In this document: positions 1 to 7,133 of the stretch, in pieces | Layout: each line of letters starts with the position of its first letter | Position numbering within the stretch: the first letter of the stretch is position 1 | Assembly (NCBI GenBank): GCA_038248505.1 | Contig: JBBRXJ010000041.1 | Span: 1-29,617 of the forward strand | Length of the DNA stretch: 29,617 nt | Source of the DNA: JBBRXJ01 sp038248505 | GTDB taxonomy: Bacteria; Bacteroidota; Bacteroidia; Bacteroidales; JBBRXJ01 | Direction of reading: 5' to 3' | Translations under genes and position numbers: made by a program | Notes under the pieces: model-generated | Databases searched by the model: none | Told to the model about the DNA's origin: nothing | The model's input: the letters and a program-made list of their open reading frames with translations, nothing else

Positions 1-216
1 AAAATGAAATTCTTGGTTGTTGTGATTTGCTTTCGTTTTGTATCTTTGAAATGTTAAATACAGTTGAATTTCACACAAACGGAACTGTAGAAAGGTTGTG
101 ATTTGCTTTCGTTTTGTATCTTTGAAATGTTAAATACAGTCGACGCTGAATTTATCGGGCAGGGAATGAAGTTGTGATTTGCTTTCGTTTTGTATCTTTG
201 AAATGTTAAATACAGT
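1..216 (+). CRISPR. Type II-C CRISPR array, right-hand end (3 repeats, partial)
   Basis: Three identical 46-nt repeats lie at 19-64, 95-140 and 171-216, starting GTTGTGATTTGC and ending TTAAATACAGT. They are separated by two 30-nt spacers (65-94, 141-170), giving an exact 76-nt period. Positions 1-18 are the end of a further spacer, so the array continues beyond the left edge. Repeats of 46-48 nt beginning GTTGTG are typical of Bacteroidota type II-C systems with a large Cas9. Orientation is set by the tracrRNA at 5071-5145, whose anti-repeat pairs with the 5' part of the repeat, so crRNAs are read on the plus strand as spacer followed by repeat. The last repeat shows no decay. The array lies downstream of the cas9 3' end, with cas9 transcribed towards it. 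I could not identify the spacer targets. Confidence 0.97.
20..200 (+). promoter_or_regulatory. Candidate promoters inside each CRISPR repeat
   Basis: Each repeat contains TTG at repeat positions 2-4, an 18-nt gap, then TATCTTTG at positions 23-30 (41-48, 117-124 and 193-200 in the window). This fits the Bacteroidota -33/-7 consensus (TTTG or TTG, about 19 nt, TAnnTTTG). Transcription would begin about 5-8 nt after the box, near repeat position 35-38, leaving a short repeat tag 5' of each spacer. In-repeat promoters are established for the Neisseria and Campylobacter type II-C arrays. Their use here is inference from the sequence. Confidence 0.6.
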
Positions 217-254
217 ACACCTGCATTTAAGTTTCATCAAATCAGTTTAATAAG

Positions 255-284
255 ACTGTATTTAGAAATAAAAAACTGTATTTA
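255..284 (+). repeat. Pair of 10-nt repeats complementary to the CRISPR repeat 3' end
   Basis: ACTGTATTTA occurs at 255-264 and again at 275-284, exactly 20 bp apart. It is the reverse complement of the last ten bases of the CRISPR repeat (TAAATACAGT, 207-216). RNA starting in the last repeat could therefore fold back into a 10-bp stem with either copy. Beyond these ten bases the match to the inverted repeat ends. Function is unknown. Confidence 0.6.
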
Positions 285-294
285 TTTACATGAG

Positions 295-332
295 AAAAGC
301 TTTACCTGAGTCATTTTGGGTGAAGCTTTTTT
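295..332 (+). terminator. Rho-independent terminator after the CRISPR array
   Basis: Arms at 295-306 and 319-330 form a 12-bp stem (one G-U pair) with a loop of about 12 nt, and the 3' arm runs into TTTTTT at 327-332. It would stop transcripts leaving the array rightwards and help protect cas9 from antisense transcription. Confidence 0.8.
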
Positions 333-678
333 GTTTTTATGTGGTAATCCTTTTTTTTGAGAATAGCCTCCGCCAATCTATATTGAATTATCTAATCAAT
401 CTTGATTATCAAAACTCATGCTTACATACGATTTTTAAAAGCATTAACAAATATTATAGTCTCTCTTTGATTCGAGCACTGTTGTTGAAAGAAGATGTAC
501 GTCGATTATTATGTTATACTTTAAATTAAAATCGTAACAAATATCGAGAATCCTATTTTCATCATTTCTGTTATAATCTTGGTTGAGCAATATAAATACA
601 AAATATACAGTAAATTTGCAAAGGCTATCTTTTTAGATACTAGCGTACAAAAATTTAGCTTGTATCAATCGTTTTTAT

Positions 679-704
679 ACATAAGGACATTCTGACCCTT
701 ATGT
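679..704. terminator. Weak hairpin downstream of cas9
   Basis: ACATAAGG (679-686) and CCTTATGT (697-704) form an 8-bp perfect stem with a 10-nt loop, 8 bp beyond the cas9 stop codon. No U-tract follows in the cas9 direction, so this may be only an mRNA 3' end structure. Confidence 0.35.
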
Positions 705-711
705 GATTATT

Positions 712-3700
712 TTATGAAGTTCTAGTGATTACTATCTGACCGTCCTGCTTAAGAATAAAGTCAGGACCATCCACAATAAATGAAAATTTCGATTTATTGA
801 GTCTCAATAATTGATTAACACTATTAAATGAAACGTCTGATGACTCAACTAAATCTTGTTCACGTGTTGCAACTAAATGATGCTTAAATTTTATCCGACC
901 ATCCTTTTCAAAACCAATTATCCGATATAACCGATTAGATAATTCTTTTGCATTAAGCTCTTTCAACTCTTCAAGATGTTCTTTATAAAATAAAACCTTT
1001 TGTCCGCTACGTAATACGGCTAAAAGTTTTAGTTTTTCATTTTTAGTTTTAGATTTAATTTCGAGCTCAACTGACAAATTACGATCAAAATGTGTACTAA
1101 GATTCGCAGTATCAAAAAGGGTAATTATTCGAAAATCACGCTCCGATTTAGTTCCAATTTTACCTTCGTATAATGCATAGGCATGATTCTTATCATTAGC
1201 AGCATAATAATACTTTTTGTGCTCTCTGTCGCTTAACTGAGTTAAGGTTTTATTTGAAATATATGTTTGCTCTTTAATTTTTAGCGGTTCTGTAGCACGC
1301 ACAAAAATTCGAATATGTCTAATTCTACTGCTTTCCCCCCCATCTTTATTCACTAAATAAACACCCTCTGTCATGGCTGTTTTGAAATCAAGATCCCCAA
1401 TTTGCTTTATTATCATTTCTAATAAATGCTTATCTACAATGCTCTTTTCAATATCTTCAATATTTTTAAAACCGGGGCTATTGGCATCCTTTTTATAAAC
1501 GAAAGGCTCACGAACAACGTATGTAATTTTATCGTCATACAAAAATTTACCATTCTCTATTTTGTACTTACCATTCGCATCTTTTATTGGCAATTTTATT
1601 GCGCCTAAAAATGTTTCTTGATGTAACTGCCCTCTAATACTATCCCCATTAGAAAACATTGGTATTGGCTTTCCTTCATTATCTTTTATTATTATACCTT
1701 GTTTGTCCTTTAAATAAATAATACGACCTCTCTTTCTTAATATCTTTTTCGACCCAGACAATGCTTGATCACGTGTAATATTATTTATCAATATTTCATC
1801 TTCAATTTTTAGAATATGTGAAATATTGAAGCTTTTATATGGCCTTTCATGATATTGTTTTTCTTTTTCACTGGTCAATTTTGCTACTTCGGCTTGCGAA
1901 AAATATTTTTGTAATACTTCCTCTTTATTTTTCGTTGCAGGGATAAGCGTTAAAACTGCCGCATCAATTGCATGATGCGAATGTTTACTTCTATCCTTTT
2001 TTTCATCTCTGGGTTGAATGCCATATATTTTTCGGAATTCTGAGGTATGCAGCCCTTTTTGAACCTCAACCTTTTTGAAAACTGATTTCAAGTAATGAAA
2101 AGCATACTTTGATATTATCTGGGTATCTGTTAGCTGACTGTTTTTAAACCCGGTAGTTATTTCGGTCATCGTAAATCTCTGATATTTATTTTGCCAATAA
2201 CTAAGTTCAAACTGCCAAAGGTGCTTTTGTCTAATGGCATCATCTTTATAATCTTTTGTACTTGCGGATTTTGATTTGCCTTTCCAATATTCAATATTCA
2301 CTTTTAATTGTTCTATTCTTACTTCCCATTCTTTCAATCTAGGTTGTATCGCTGTATACAAATCCGAACCAATTTTTACATCCTTTTCATAATTCGGTAA
2401 TTGAGTCGGTATTTGATTTTTCTTTACGTAACGATTATAACTTGCAAAACATACCGTTAAATTTTCCATGGAATTATCAAACGAAATACTACGTGGAATA
2501 GTGTGTTCAAAATCTATCTTGTTTTCATCAAAAAGATCACAAAGACTTATTGTTCGTCCAGTATAAATGCATTGACATTTTTGTTCCTTCCAAAGTCTGT
2601 ATTTATCAATAAATGATTTTGCTTTAGTAAGGCTTGTAAATAAATCATAACTTTGCTTATTCCATTGTTTTTGAGAATATTCTCCTGTTCCTTTATTCGA
2701 TTTTTTTGCATTAAGCTGCTCAAACCATACTCTTATTTTATCTATATCATTATTACTTTCCGGATTTGCATTTATAGTATGGTCATTTTCATCTTCTAAC
2801 AACCCTCTAATAATATCTGCAAATTCGTTGTTTTCATTTTGCCTATTACGTTGATAAGTTTCAATTGCCCATCTTTTATTCGAATCATTTAACTCACGTG
2901 CTAATTCTACAACAACTCGTGTATCTTCATCAATATGCCCTTCTTTTATTAAATAGTTTAGTTGTTTTCGTAATATAAATAATGTCCGCATGGCCATCGG
3001 ATTTTTAAATGATCCCGTTTTAGGGCTTCTTAGGTAGAACTTACCATCATCATCCCTCTTGGATGCAGGATAAATATCTATCATTGAAGGATGATACAAT
3101 TTATCAATCTTTTTGCAATTAGCGCATTTACAAGTTTCTTCTTTTGACTTTTCGTTACAACCTAAATTAAAATTATCACGAATAAAATTTTTCAACGAAT
3201 CATCTACCCTTGGCAATTTTACATATTCGCGTTTTACGCTGGTGAAGAAAATTTGATACAATGATTCCACTTTTGAAACAATGCTTTGCTTCTCTATATC
3301 TGAAATCTTATCCCATGTTTTCAAACCATAAGCTTCAACTGTAGATGTATGTATTTCTTTCTTATCTGAATCATCAAGCTTATAAGCTTGATTCTTTTCA
3401 GCGAAACGTTGTGAATCTGGTAATGATTTATAAATTGATATTAAATTATTTGTAATATTAGCTATCTGCTTGTCTTCTCTATTTTTTAAAATAACCTCCT
3501 TTAATGCTTTTGTAATTAGTTCTTCATTTTCATCAAATAATTGTTGACCAATAACGTCAGGAATATTAGCTAGCAGAACAGATTCTGTATAAATAAATCC
3601 TTTCAACAAGAATTTATTTATCTTTTTAATTGCATTGATACTTAACATCGAATAGCCTTCAGGTAAAGCATTCCATGCACCTACAAATTTTTTGGTTTTT

Positions 3701-5043
3701 TCTTCAGTCAATTGCAACTTTTCAATTGCAAATTCTTTTACCGCTTCATCATCGTCAAATGAGAATAACACATGCCATATATCATCTACGGTATAAAAAT
3801 CCTTGCCTGATTTACTATTTTTTCTTTGCTCTTTAGGCAACTGAATTCGCTCCCATCCATCACCAAAAACATCTCTTAATCTGGCTGCAATTGGGCAACT
3901 TGAAACGCTGGTTTTATCTTTATAATTAAGTTCCCAATGGTATCCCTTCTTTTTTATATATTCTGCAATTTCAACAAAATTAAAATCCGGTTTTTGTCTG
4001 CCAGTAAATTTTATATCATATATCTCCTGTCTATATTCATATGGAATTTGCTGCCATATTGAATTAGTCTCACCAATTGGCTTATACTCTATATTATTAA
4101 GAAAACTCCATGCTCTAAATAATTCAAATGCCGGATGACTAATTGGTGAACGAGGTTTATTCTTTTCAAGAGTACAAAATCCAACGAGTCCCTTTTGAGA
4201 ACGCAAAGGTCGTTGATAAAAAATTGCGCCATTATATCTATTTGTGCTATTTTCAACCAAGGATTTATAAAAATCAGAATCAATACCTATATTCTGAAAT
4301 TCAAAAATTAATTTTATTTCATCTCTATAATGTTTTCGAAATGTATGTTGAATCCATTCTAAACGTATCCGTTCACCTTTGTTCTCAATGAATCCCAAAG
4401 CTGTTCCTATTGTTGAAAAATCGAGCAAGGTTTTATCAAATTTCTCTTTTAGATTTTTTGAAAATTCGCTATCCTTTTTTATTTCAGATTTTGTATCCTT
4501 TCTATCACCTGACTCATTTACATTTGCATCTTTACGGCTACTTTTAAAACCACGTCGTTGAGCGATGTGATAAAATGCTCGTCCTATTTTATATCGTTCT
4601 TCTTTCTTAGATAGATCAAGTTTTTCCCCTACTATTAAAGATCTAATTTGGTAAGGACTTGTAAAGTCAGGCTTCATATCCCCATCAAAATCTAATCGAA
4701 TCCATTTTTCAAAAGCCTCAATATGGGGATATTTTCGTTTATTTATTTTATCATATTTACGCCAACCATCGAGTTGTTCCATAGTCATAGGGCAATAATC
4801 ATTTTGTATCAATACTTCCAACGTCGCCCATAACCAATATTTGCGCGCCTGATATAAGCGCCGTACAGAACGTTTTTGTGTTCTCTTTGCGGCATATGAA
4901 AATTCGCCTGCCTTATCTCTTCCAACTCCTTTTTCAAAAATTGCGACTCCATATCTTTCAAATTGGTTTTCTTCTAAATCTGAGTTACGAATTGCCCAAC
5001 CAATAGAATTTGTACCAAGATCTAATCCTAAAATTTTGCTCAT
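712..5043 (-). CDS. cas9: CRISPR-associated endonuclease Cas9, type II-C
   Basis: RNA-guided DNA endonuclease of 1443 aa, in the large size class found in Bacteroidota II-C systems. RuvC-I is at the N-terminus (LGLDLGTNSIGWA, catalytic D8). An arginine-rich bridge helix spans about residues 52-70. RuvC-II is RVVVELARELND (E713). The HNH domain is about 820-880 (IDFEHTIPRS with H847; SYNRY with N870). RuvC-III is HSHHAIDAAV (H1024, D1027). All catalytic residues are present, so the enzyme looks active. A cysteine cluster (C629, C638, C640, C643) between the recognition lobe and RuvC-II could bind zinc. The C-terminal part (about 1150-1443) corresponds to the PAM-interacting region. The start MSKILGLD lies at the expected distance before D8. 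The tracrRNA is transcribed divergently from just upstream, and its promoter overlaps the first cas9 codons. No clear TAnnTTTG box for cas9 itself was found. Confidence 0.98.
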   Translation of the reverse strand: MSKILGLDLGTNSIGWAIRNSDLEENQFERYGVAIFEKGVGRDKAGEFSYAAKRTQKRSVRRLYQARKYWLWATLEVLIQNDYCPMTMEQLDGWRKYDKINKRKYPHIEAFEKWIRLDFDGDMKPDFTSPYQIRSLIVGEKLDLSKKEERYKIGRAFYHIAQRRGFKSSRKDANVNESGDRKDTKSEIKKDSEFSKNLKEKFDKTLLDFSTIGTALGFIENKGERIRLEWIQHTFRKHYRDEIKLIFEFQNIGIDSDFYKSLVENSTNRYNGAIFYQRPLRSQKGLVGFCTLEKNKPRSPISHPAFELFRAWSFLNNIEYKPIGETNSIWQQIPYEYRQEIYDIKFTGRQKPDFNFVEIAEYIKKKGYHWELNYKDKTSVSSCPIAARLRDVFGDGWERIQLPKEQRKNSKSGKDFYTVDDIWHVLFSFDDDEAVKEFAIEKLQLTEEKTKKFVGAWNALPEGYSMLSINAIKKINKFLLKGFIYTESVLLANIPDVIGQQLFDENEELITKALKEVILKNREDKQIANITNNLISIYKSLPDSQRFAEKNQAYKLDDSDKKEIHTSTVEAYGLKTWDKISDIEKQSIVSKVESLYQIFFTSVKREYVKLPRVDDSLKNFIRDNFNLGCNEKSKEETCKCANCKKIDKLYHPSMIDIYPASKRDDDGKFYLRSPKTGSFKNPMAMRTLFILRKQLNYLIKEGHIDEDTRVVVELARELNDSNKRWAIETYQRNRQNENNEFADIIRGLLEDENDHTINANPESNNDIDKIRVWFEQLNAKKSNKGTGEYSQKQWNKQSYDLFTSLTKAKSFIDKYRLWKEQKCQCIYTGRTISLCDLFDENKIDFEHTIPRSISFDNSMENLTVCFASYNRYVKKNQIPTQLPNYEKDVKIGSDLYTAIQPRLKEWEVRIEQLKVNIEYWKGKSKSASTKDYKDDAIRQKHLWQFELSYWQNKYQRFTMTEITTGFKNSQLTDTQIISKYAFHYLKSVFKKVEVQKGLHTSEFRKIYGIQPRDEKKDRSKHSHHAIDAAVLTLIPATKNKEEVLQKYFSQAEVAKLTSEKEKQYHERPYKSFNISHILKIEDEILINNITRDQALSGSKKILRKRGRIIYLKDKQGIIIKDNEGKPIPMFSNGDSIRGQLHQETFLGAIKLPIKDANGKYKIENGKFLYDDKITYVVREPFVYKKDANSPGFKNIEDIEKSIVDKHLLEMIIKQIGDLDFKTAMTEGVYLVNKDGGESSRIRHIRIFVRATEPLKIKEQTYISNKTLTQLSDREHKKYYYAANDKNHAYALYEGKIGTKSERDFRIITLFDTANLSTHFDRNLSVELEIKSKTKNEKLKLLAVLRSGQKVLFYKEHLEELKELNAKELSNRLYRIIGFEKDGRIKFKHHLVATREQDLVESSDVSFNSVNQLLRLNKSKFSFIVDGPDFILKQDGQIVITRTS

Positions 5044-5065
5044 ATCAATTAATTTTATATATTTG
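5034..5065 (+). promoter_or_regulatory. tracrRNA promoter
   Basis: TTTTG (5034-5038), 19 nt, then TATATTTG (5058-5065) is a near-perfect Bacteroidota promoter. It predicts a start near 5071, exactly where the anti-repeat begins. The -33 element lies within the first codons of cas9 on the opposite strand. Confidence 0.75.
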
Positions 5066-5070
5066 CATTA

Positions 5071-5145
5071 CGAAAGACTTATCACAATAAGGCTATAAGC
5101 CGAAGAAATTCTTAACCCCGCGTACTCCGTGGGGTTGCTTTTTTT
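5071..5145 (+). ncRNA. tracrRNA
   Basis: Trans-activating RNA that pairs with the CRISPR repeat and binds Cas9. The anti-repeat CGAAAGACTTATCACAAT (5071-5088) pairs with the first 17 nt of the repeat: eight pairs (one G-U) at the 5' end, a 2-nt internal loop, a G-C pair, a 1-nt bulge, then six pairs with CTTTCG. It is followed by a nexus-like hairpin GGCT-ATA-AGCC (5091-5101), a small AAGA/TCTT stem, and a G+C-rich terminator hairpin with seven T. The anti-repeat/nexus/terminator order matches known tracrRNAs. The predicted length is about 75 nt. The 5' end is inferred from the promoter. Confidence 0.9.
5114..5145 (+). terminator. tracrRNA terminator hairpin
   Basis: AACCCCGC (5114-5121) pairs with GTGGGGTT (5129-5136) around a 7-nt loop, followed by GC and TTTTTTT (5139-5145). 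It serves both as the Cas9-bound 3' hairpin of the tracrRNA and as its transcription terminator. Confidence 0.85.
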
Positions 5146-5279
5146 AATCTATCTTGGTTAAATATAGGATTATTCGTTAAAACATCAAGCTATTCTCACC
5201 TAAAAGTATTCAGCAACATACATCTCGCTGTATTTCATCGTTATAGTATATGTGCATTCAGTTGCGCAATTACTCTTTC

Positions 5280-5307
5280 TTTGCTTTATGTAACTTTTAT
5301 ATCTTTG
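5280..5307 (+). promoter_or_regulatory. Candidate promoter of the aspartic protease gene
   Basis: TTTG (5280-5283), 16 nt, then TATCTTTG (5300-5307), 19 bp before the ATG at 5327. The spacing is a little short for the Bacteroidota consensus. A degenerate copy of this region lies at 9611-9695, where the -7 box is damaged. Confidence 0.5.
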
Positions 5308-5326
5308 TATTAAACATTAAAATTTT

Positions 5327-5707
5327 ATGAGGCTGGTTTATACACAAATAAAACTTTCAAAACCGCGCATGCCGGAGCTTGATAGTATTGAATTAACCGC
5401 ATTGGCCGATACTGGTGCATTGCATCTTTGTATCCCTGCCCATGTGCAACTCCAACTTGGCCTTATTGAAATTGATAAAAAAGAAGTAACCATTGCCGAT
5501 GGAACTCGCAAACTTGTTCCGTATGTTGGCCCTGTTGAAATACATTTTAAAAACCGCCGCGGCTTTACCGGTGCACTAGTTCTTGGCGACCAAATTCTTT
5601 TAGGTGCCATACCTATGGAAGATATGGATTTGGTGGTTATTCCTTCAAGTCGTACTATAGATGTAAATCCCATAAGTCCAAATATTGCAAGTTCTGTAGC
5701 TTTTTAG
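5327..5707 (+). CDS. Retropepsin-like (clan AA) aspartic protease
   Basis: A 126-aa protein with the aspartyl protease motif ALADTGA (D28-T29-G30) about 25 residues from the start, followed by IPAHVQLQLGL, a hydrophobic ILLGAIPMEDMDLVV segment near residues 87-103, and a short C-terminal tail. This matches the small single-domain retropepsin-like proteases common in Bacteroidota, which would act as homodimers because each chain supplies one DTG. No signal peptide or membrane segment is seen, so it is probably cytoplasmic. It lies between the tracrRNA and cas2, on the opposite strand to the cas genes, in a place where a II-C locus normally has no gene. Its substrate is unknown and no role in CRISPR immunity is shown. 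A duplicated fragment of its promoter and first codons at 9611-9695 suggests this segment has moved or been duplicated. Confidence 0.85.
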   Translation: MRLVYTQIKLSKPRMPELDSIELTALADTGALHLCIPAHVQLQLGLIEIDKKEVTIADGTRKLVPYVGPVEIHFKNRRGFTGALVLGDQILLGAIPMEDMDLVVIPSSRTIDVNPISPNIASSVAF

Positions 5708-5726
5708 TCTTTAGTGCCCTCAGCAA

Positions 5727-6062
5727 TCAAAACATCTCCAACTGTTGCGGGGTATTTGGCCTATCCGCTGTTTTTCCGCTGTAAAAAACTTCTATCATTC
5801 CAAATTGCTTGTCGGTTACGGTCATCATTACCACATGCCCTTCGTCTGGCAACAGTCCTTTTACCCGTTTAATATGCACATTTGCATTTTCAACACTTGG
5901 GCAATGCCGCACATAAATGCTGTATTGGAACATGGTAAACCCATCAGCCATTATTCGTTTCCTAAAAGTAGTGGCTGCTTTCCGTTGTTTTTTACTTACA
6001 ACGGGTATGTCAAAAAGTACCATTATCCACAAAACTCTGTATTCATTTAATCGGTTAATCAT
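5727..6062 (-). CDS. cas2: CRISPR-associated protein Cas2
   Basis: A 111-aa Cas2 that forms the Cas1-Cas2 spacer integration complex. The start chosen is the ATG at 6062 (MINRLNEYRVLWIMVLFDIPV), which overlaps the cas1 stop as ATGA, indicating translational coupling. The longer open frame back to 6107 would extend into cas1 and gives an atypical N-terminus. The core fits Cas2: the hydrophobic first strand with a conserved Asp (MVLFDIP, D18), FRKRIMADGFTMFQYSIYVRHC, and the C-terminal VMMTVTDKQFGMIEVFYS strand. The length is typical for type II-C. Confidence 0.95.
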   Translation of the reverse strand: MINRLNEYRVLWIMVLFDIPVVSKKQRKAATTFRKRIMADGFTMFQYSIYVRHCPSVENANVHIKRVKGLLPDEGHVVMMTVTDKQFGMIEVFYSGKTADRPNTPQQLEMF

Positions 6063-6991
6063 ATAAAAGTAGGATACATAATTTTTCGCGTTGTACCACC
6101 AAAACATTTGGCTAATGAGGCAGTGCTGCGTTGTGTTGCTATCATTAAAGGACTTCGTTCGCCATCAATTATCACATCCATAGCAGGTAGTTCTAAAAAT
6201 CTTTTTTTTAATTCGGTTGTGAGTTCCTGATAGTTTTCGTTAGTCTTTACAATGCTCACCACAATTCTATCCACATAAGCGCGATAGGGTTCCATAATAT
6301 CATCGGCTAAACAATATGCATTATATTTATTTGCATGATGAATGCCAAAGGTAGGAAGCAAACCGCTGCCAACTAAAGACCTTGCTACAATTGCTCTTAT
6401 AATGGCATATCCATAATTCAATAAATTGTTTGGAGGAAAACCATTGCGGTCACGAATGAATTTAAGTTCAGGAGGAAAGATGGTCTTCCAAAAATATGCA
6501 GCAGCGCGACTTTCATAATTATCCGGATCGCCCGATCGAACACTCTCAGCCCAATACATCATATTATCCACATTGTGACCTTCGGCTCGCAATAGTGCAG
6601 CCTGATTTTCAATTTTTACTGTAATTGTTTGAGCCCATAATTGTTTTCGTAATGGCTGACTGGCATCCAACTGATCTCGAAAGCGCTCGTTTTGCAATGA
6701 ATTTACTGCTAGTGGCAAAAGTAATCCCGATGGCAGATGATTGTCGGCGCATGTTATTACCGCTACATTATTATCGAGTAAAGCCGCCAACAAGCCTTGT
6801 GTAATAGTAATTTGCTGGCAATCGAGTATAATAATACCTATATCCTCAATAGCTATACTCGTGAATGCTTTGTTTTTAAAGGATTCCGGAAGTGTTGAGT
6901 TTTTTTCAACTTCTGGTAATCGAACAATAAGTTGTTCGTTGCTACGACTTAAATAGGCAGGATTGCCAAAATAGAGACTTCGCTTTATCAT
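6059..6991 (-). CDS. cas1: CRISPR-associated integrase Cas1 (type II)
   Basis: A 310-aa Cas1, the metal-dependent integrase that inserts new spacers. The N-terminus MIKRSLYFGNPAYLS and the segment LLDNNVAVITCADNHLPSG are typical of type II Cas1. Metal-ligand residues are visible: E160 in NYESRAAAYFW, H218/H219 in FGIHHANKYN, and D231/E234 in ADDIMEP. It appears intact and is followed by cas2 with a 4-nt overlap. The absence of csn2 and cas4 nearby supports subtype II-C. The pair is separated from cas9 by the aspartic protease gene and the tracrRNA, so it must have its own promoter in the 6992-7130 region; I found no clear match to the consensus there. Confidence 0.97.
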   Translation of the reverse strand: MIKRSLYFGNPAYLSRSNEQLIVRLPEVEKNSTLPESFKNKAFTSIAIEDIGIIILDCQQITITQGLLAALLDNNVAVITCADNHLPSGLLLPLAVNSLQNERFRDQLDASQPLRKQLWAQTITVKIENQAALLRAEGHNVDNMMYWAESVRSGDPDNYESRAAAYFWKTIFPPELKFIRDRNGFPPNNLLNYGYAIIRAIVARSLVGSGLLPTFGIHHANKYNAYCLADDIMEPYRAYVDRIVVSIVKTNENYQELTTELKKRFLELPAMDVIIDGERSPLMIATQRSTASLAKCFGGTTRKIMYPTFI

Positions 6992-7133
6992 AATTTTGGT
7001 GTTTTAGTGGAAACGGATAGATGTACGTAAAAGTTACATCGCCTCAAAATAGCCTTTTATATAAGGTTTATATTTAAACTGTAATTTTCATGTGACCCTC
7101 CCAATTCATTCTTGTCTTTTAAAAAAAAGCAGC

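Larger units (their letters stand above)
217..711. other. Non-coding region between array and cas9
   Basis: About 500 bp of AT-rich DNA. It holds two 10-nt direct repeats complementary to the repeat end (255-264, 275-284), a strong plus-strand terminator (295-332), and a weak hairpin just downstream of cas9 (679-704). A 79-codon open frame at 290-529 runs through the terminator and shows no recognisable protein features; I do not call it a gene. No tracrRNA-like anti-repeat to the 5' part of the repeat is seen here. This side could be one flank used for spacer insertion, but the sequence alone does not show which end of the array is the active end. Confidence 0.6.

Noticed and set aside
255..335. 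A second tracrRNA next to the array
   Set aside because: The region pairs only with the last 10 nt of the repeat, not the 5' part used for guide duplexes, and the full tracrRNA was found at 5071-5145.
290..529. 79-codon plus-strand open frame after the CRISPR array
   Set aside because: It begins inside a strong terminator hairpin, has AT-driven composition and no recognisable domain or membrane pattern convincing enough for a gene.
5338..5673. 111-codon minus-strand frame opposite the aspartic protease
   Set aside because: It is the antisense shadow of a gene with a clear DTG motif; the minus-strand translation has no recognisable features.
6063..6107. Upstream in-frame extension of cas2 giving 126 aa
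   Set aside because: It overlaps the cas1 3' end by 49 nt; the ATG at 6062 overlaps the cas1 stop as ATGA and gives a typical Cas2 N-terminus.
7020..7040. GATGTA…TACATC inverted repeat between cas1 and the TonB receptor
   Set aside because: The 6-bp arms are too short to call an operator with confidence in AT-rich DNA.
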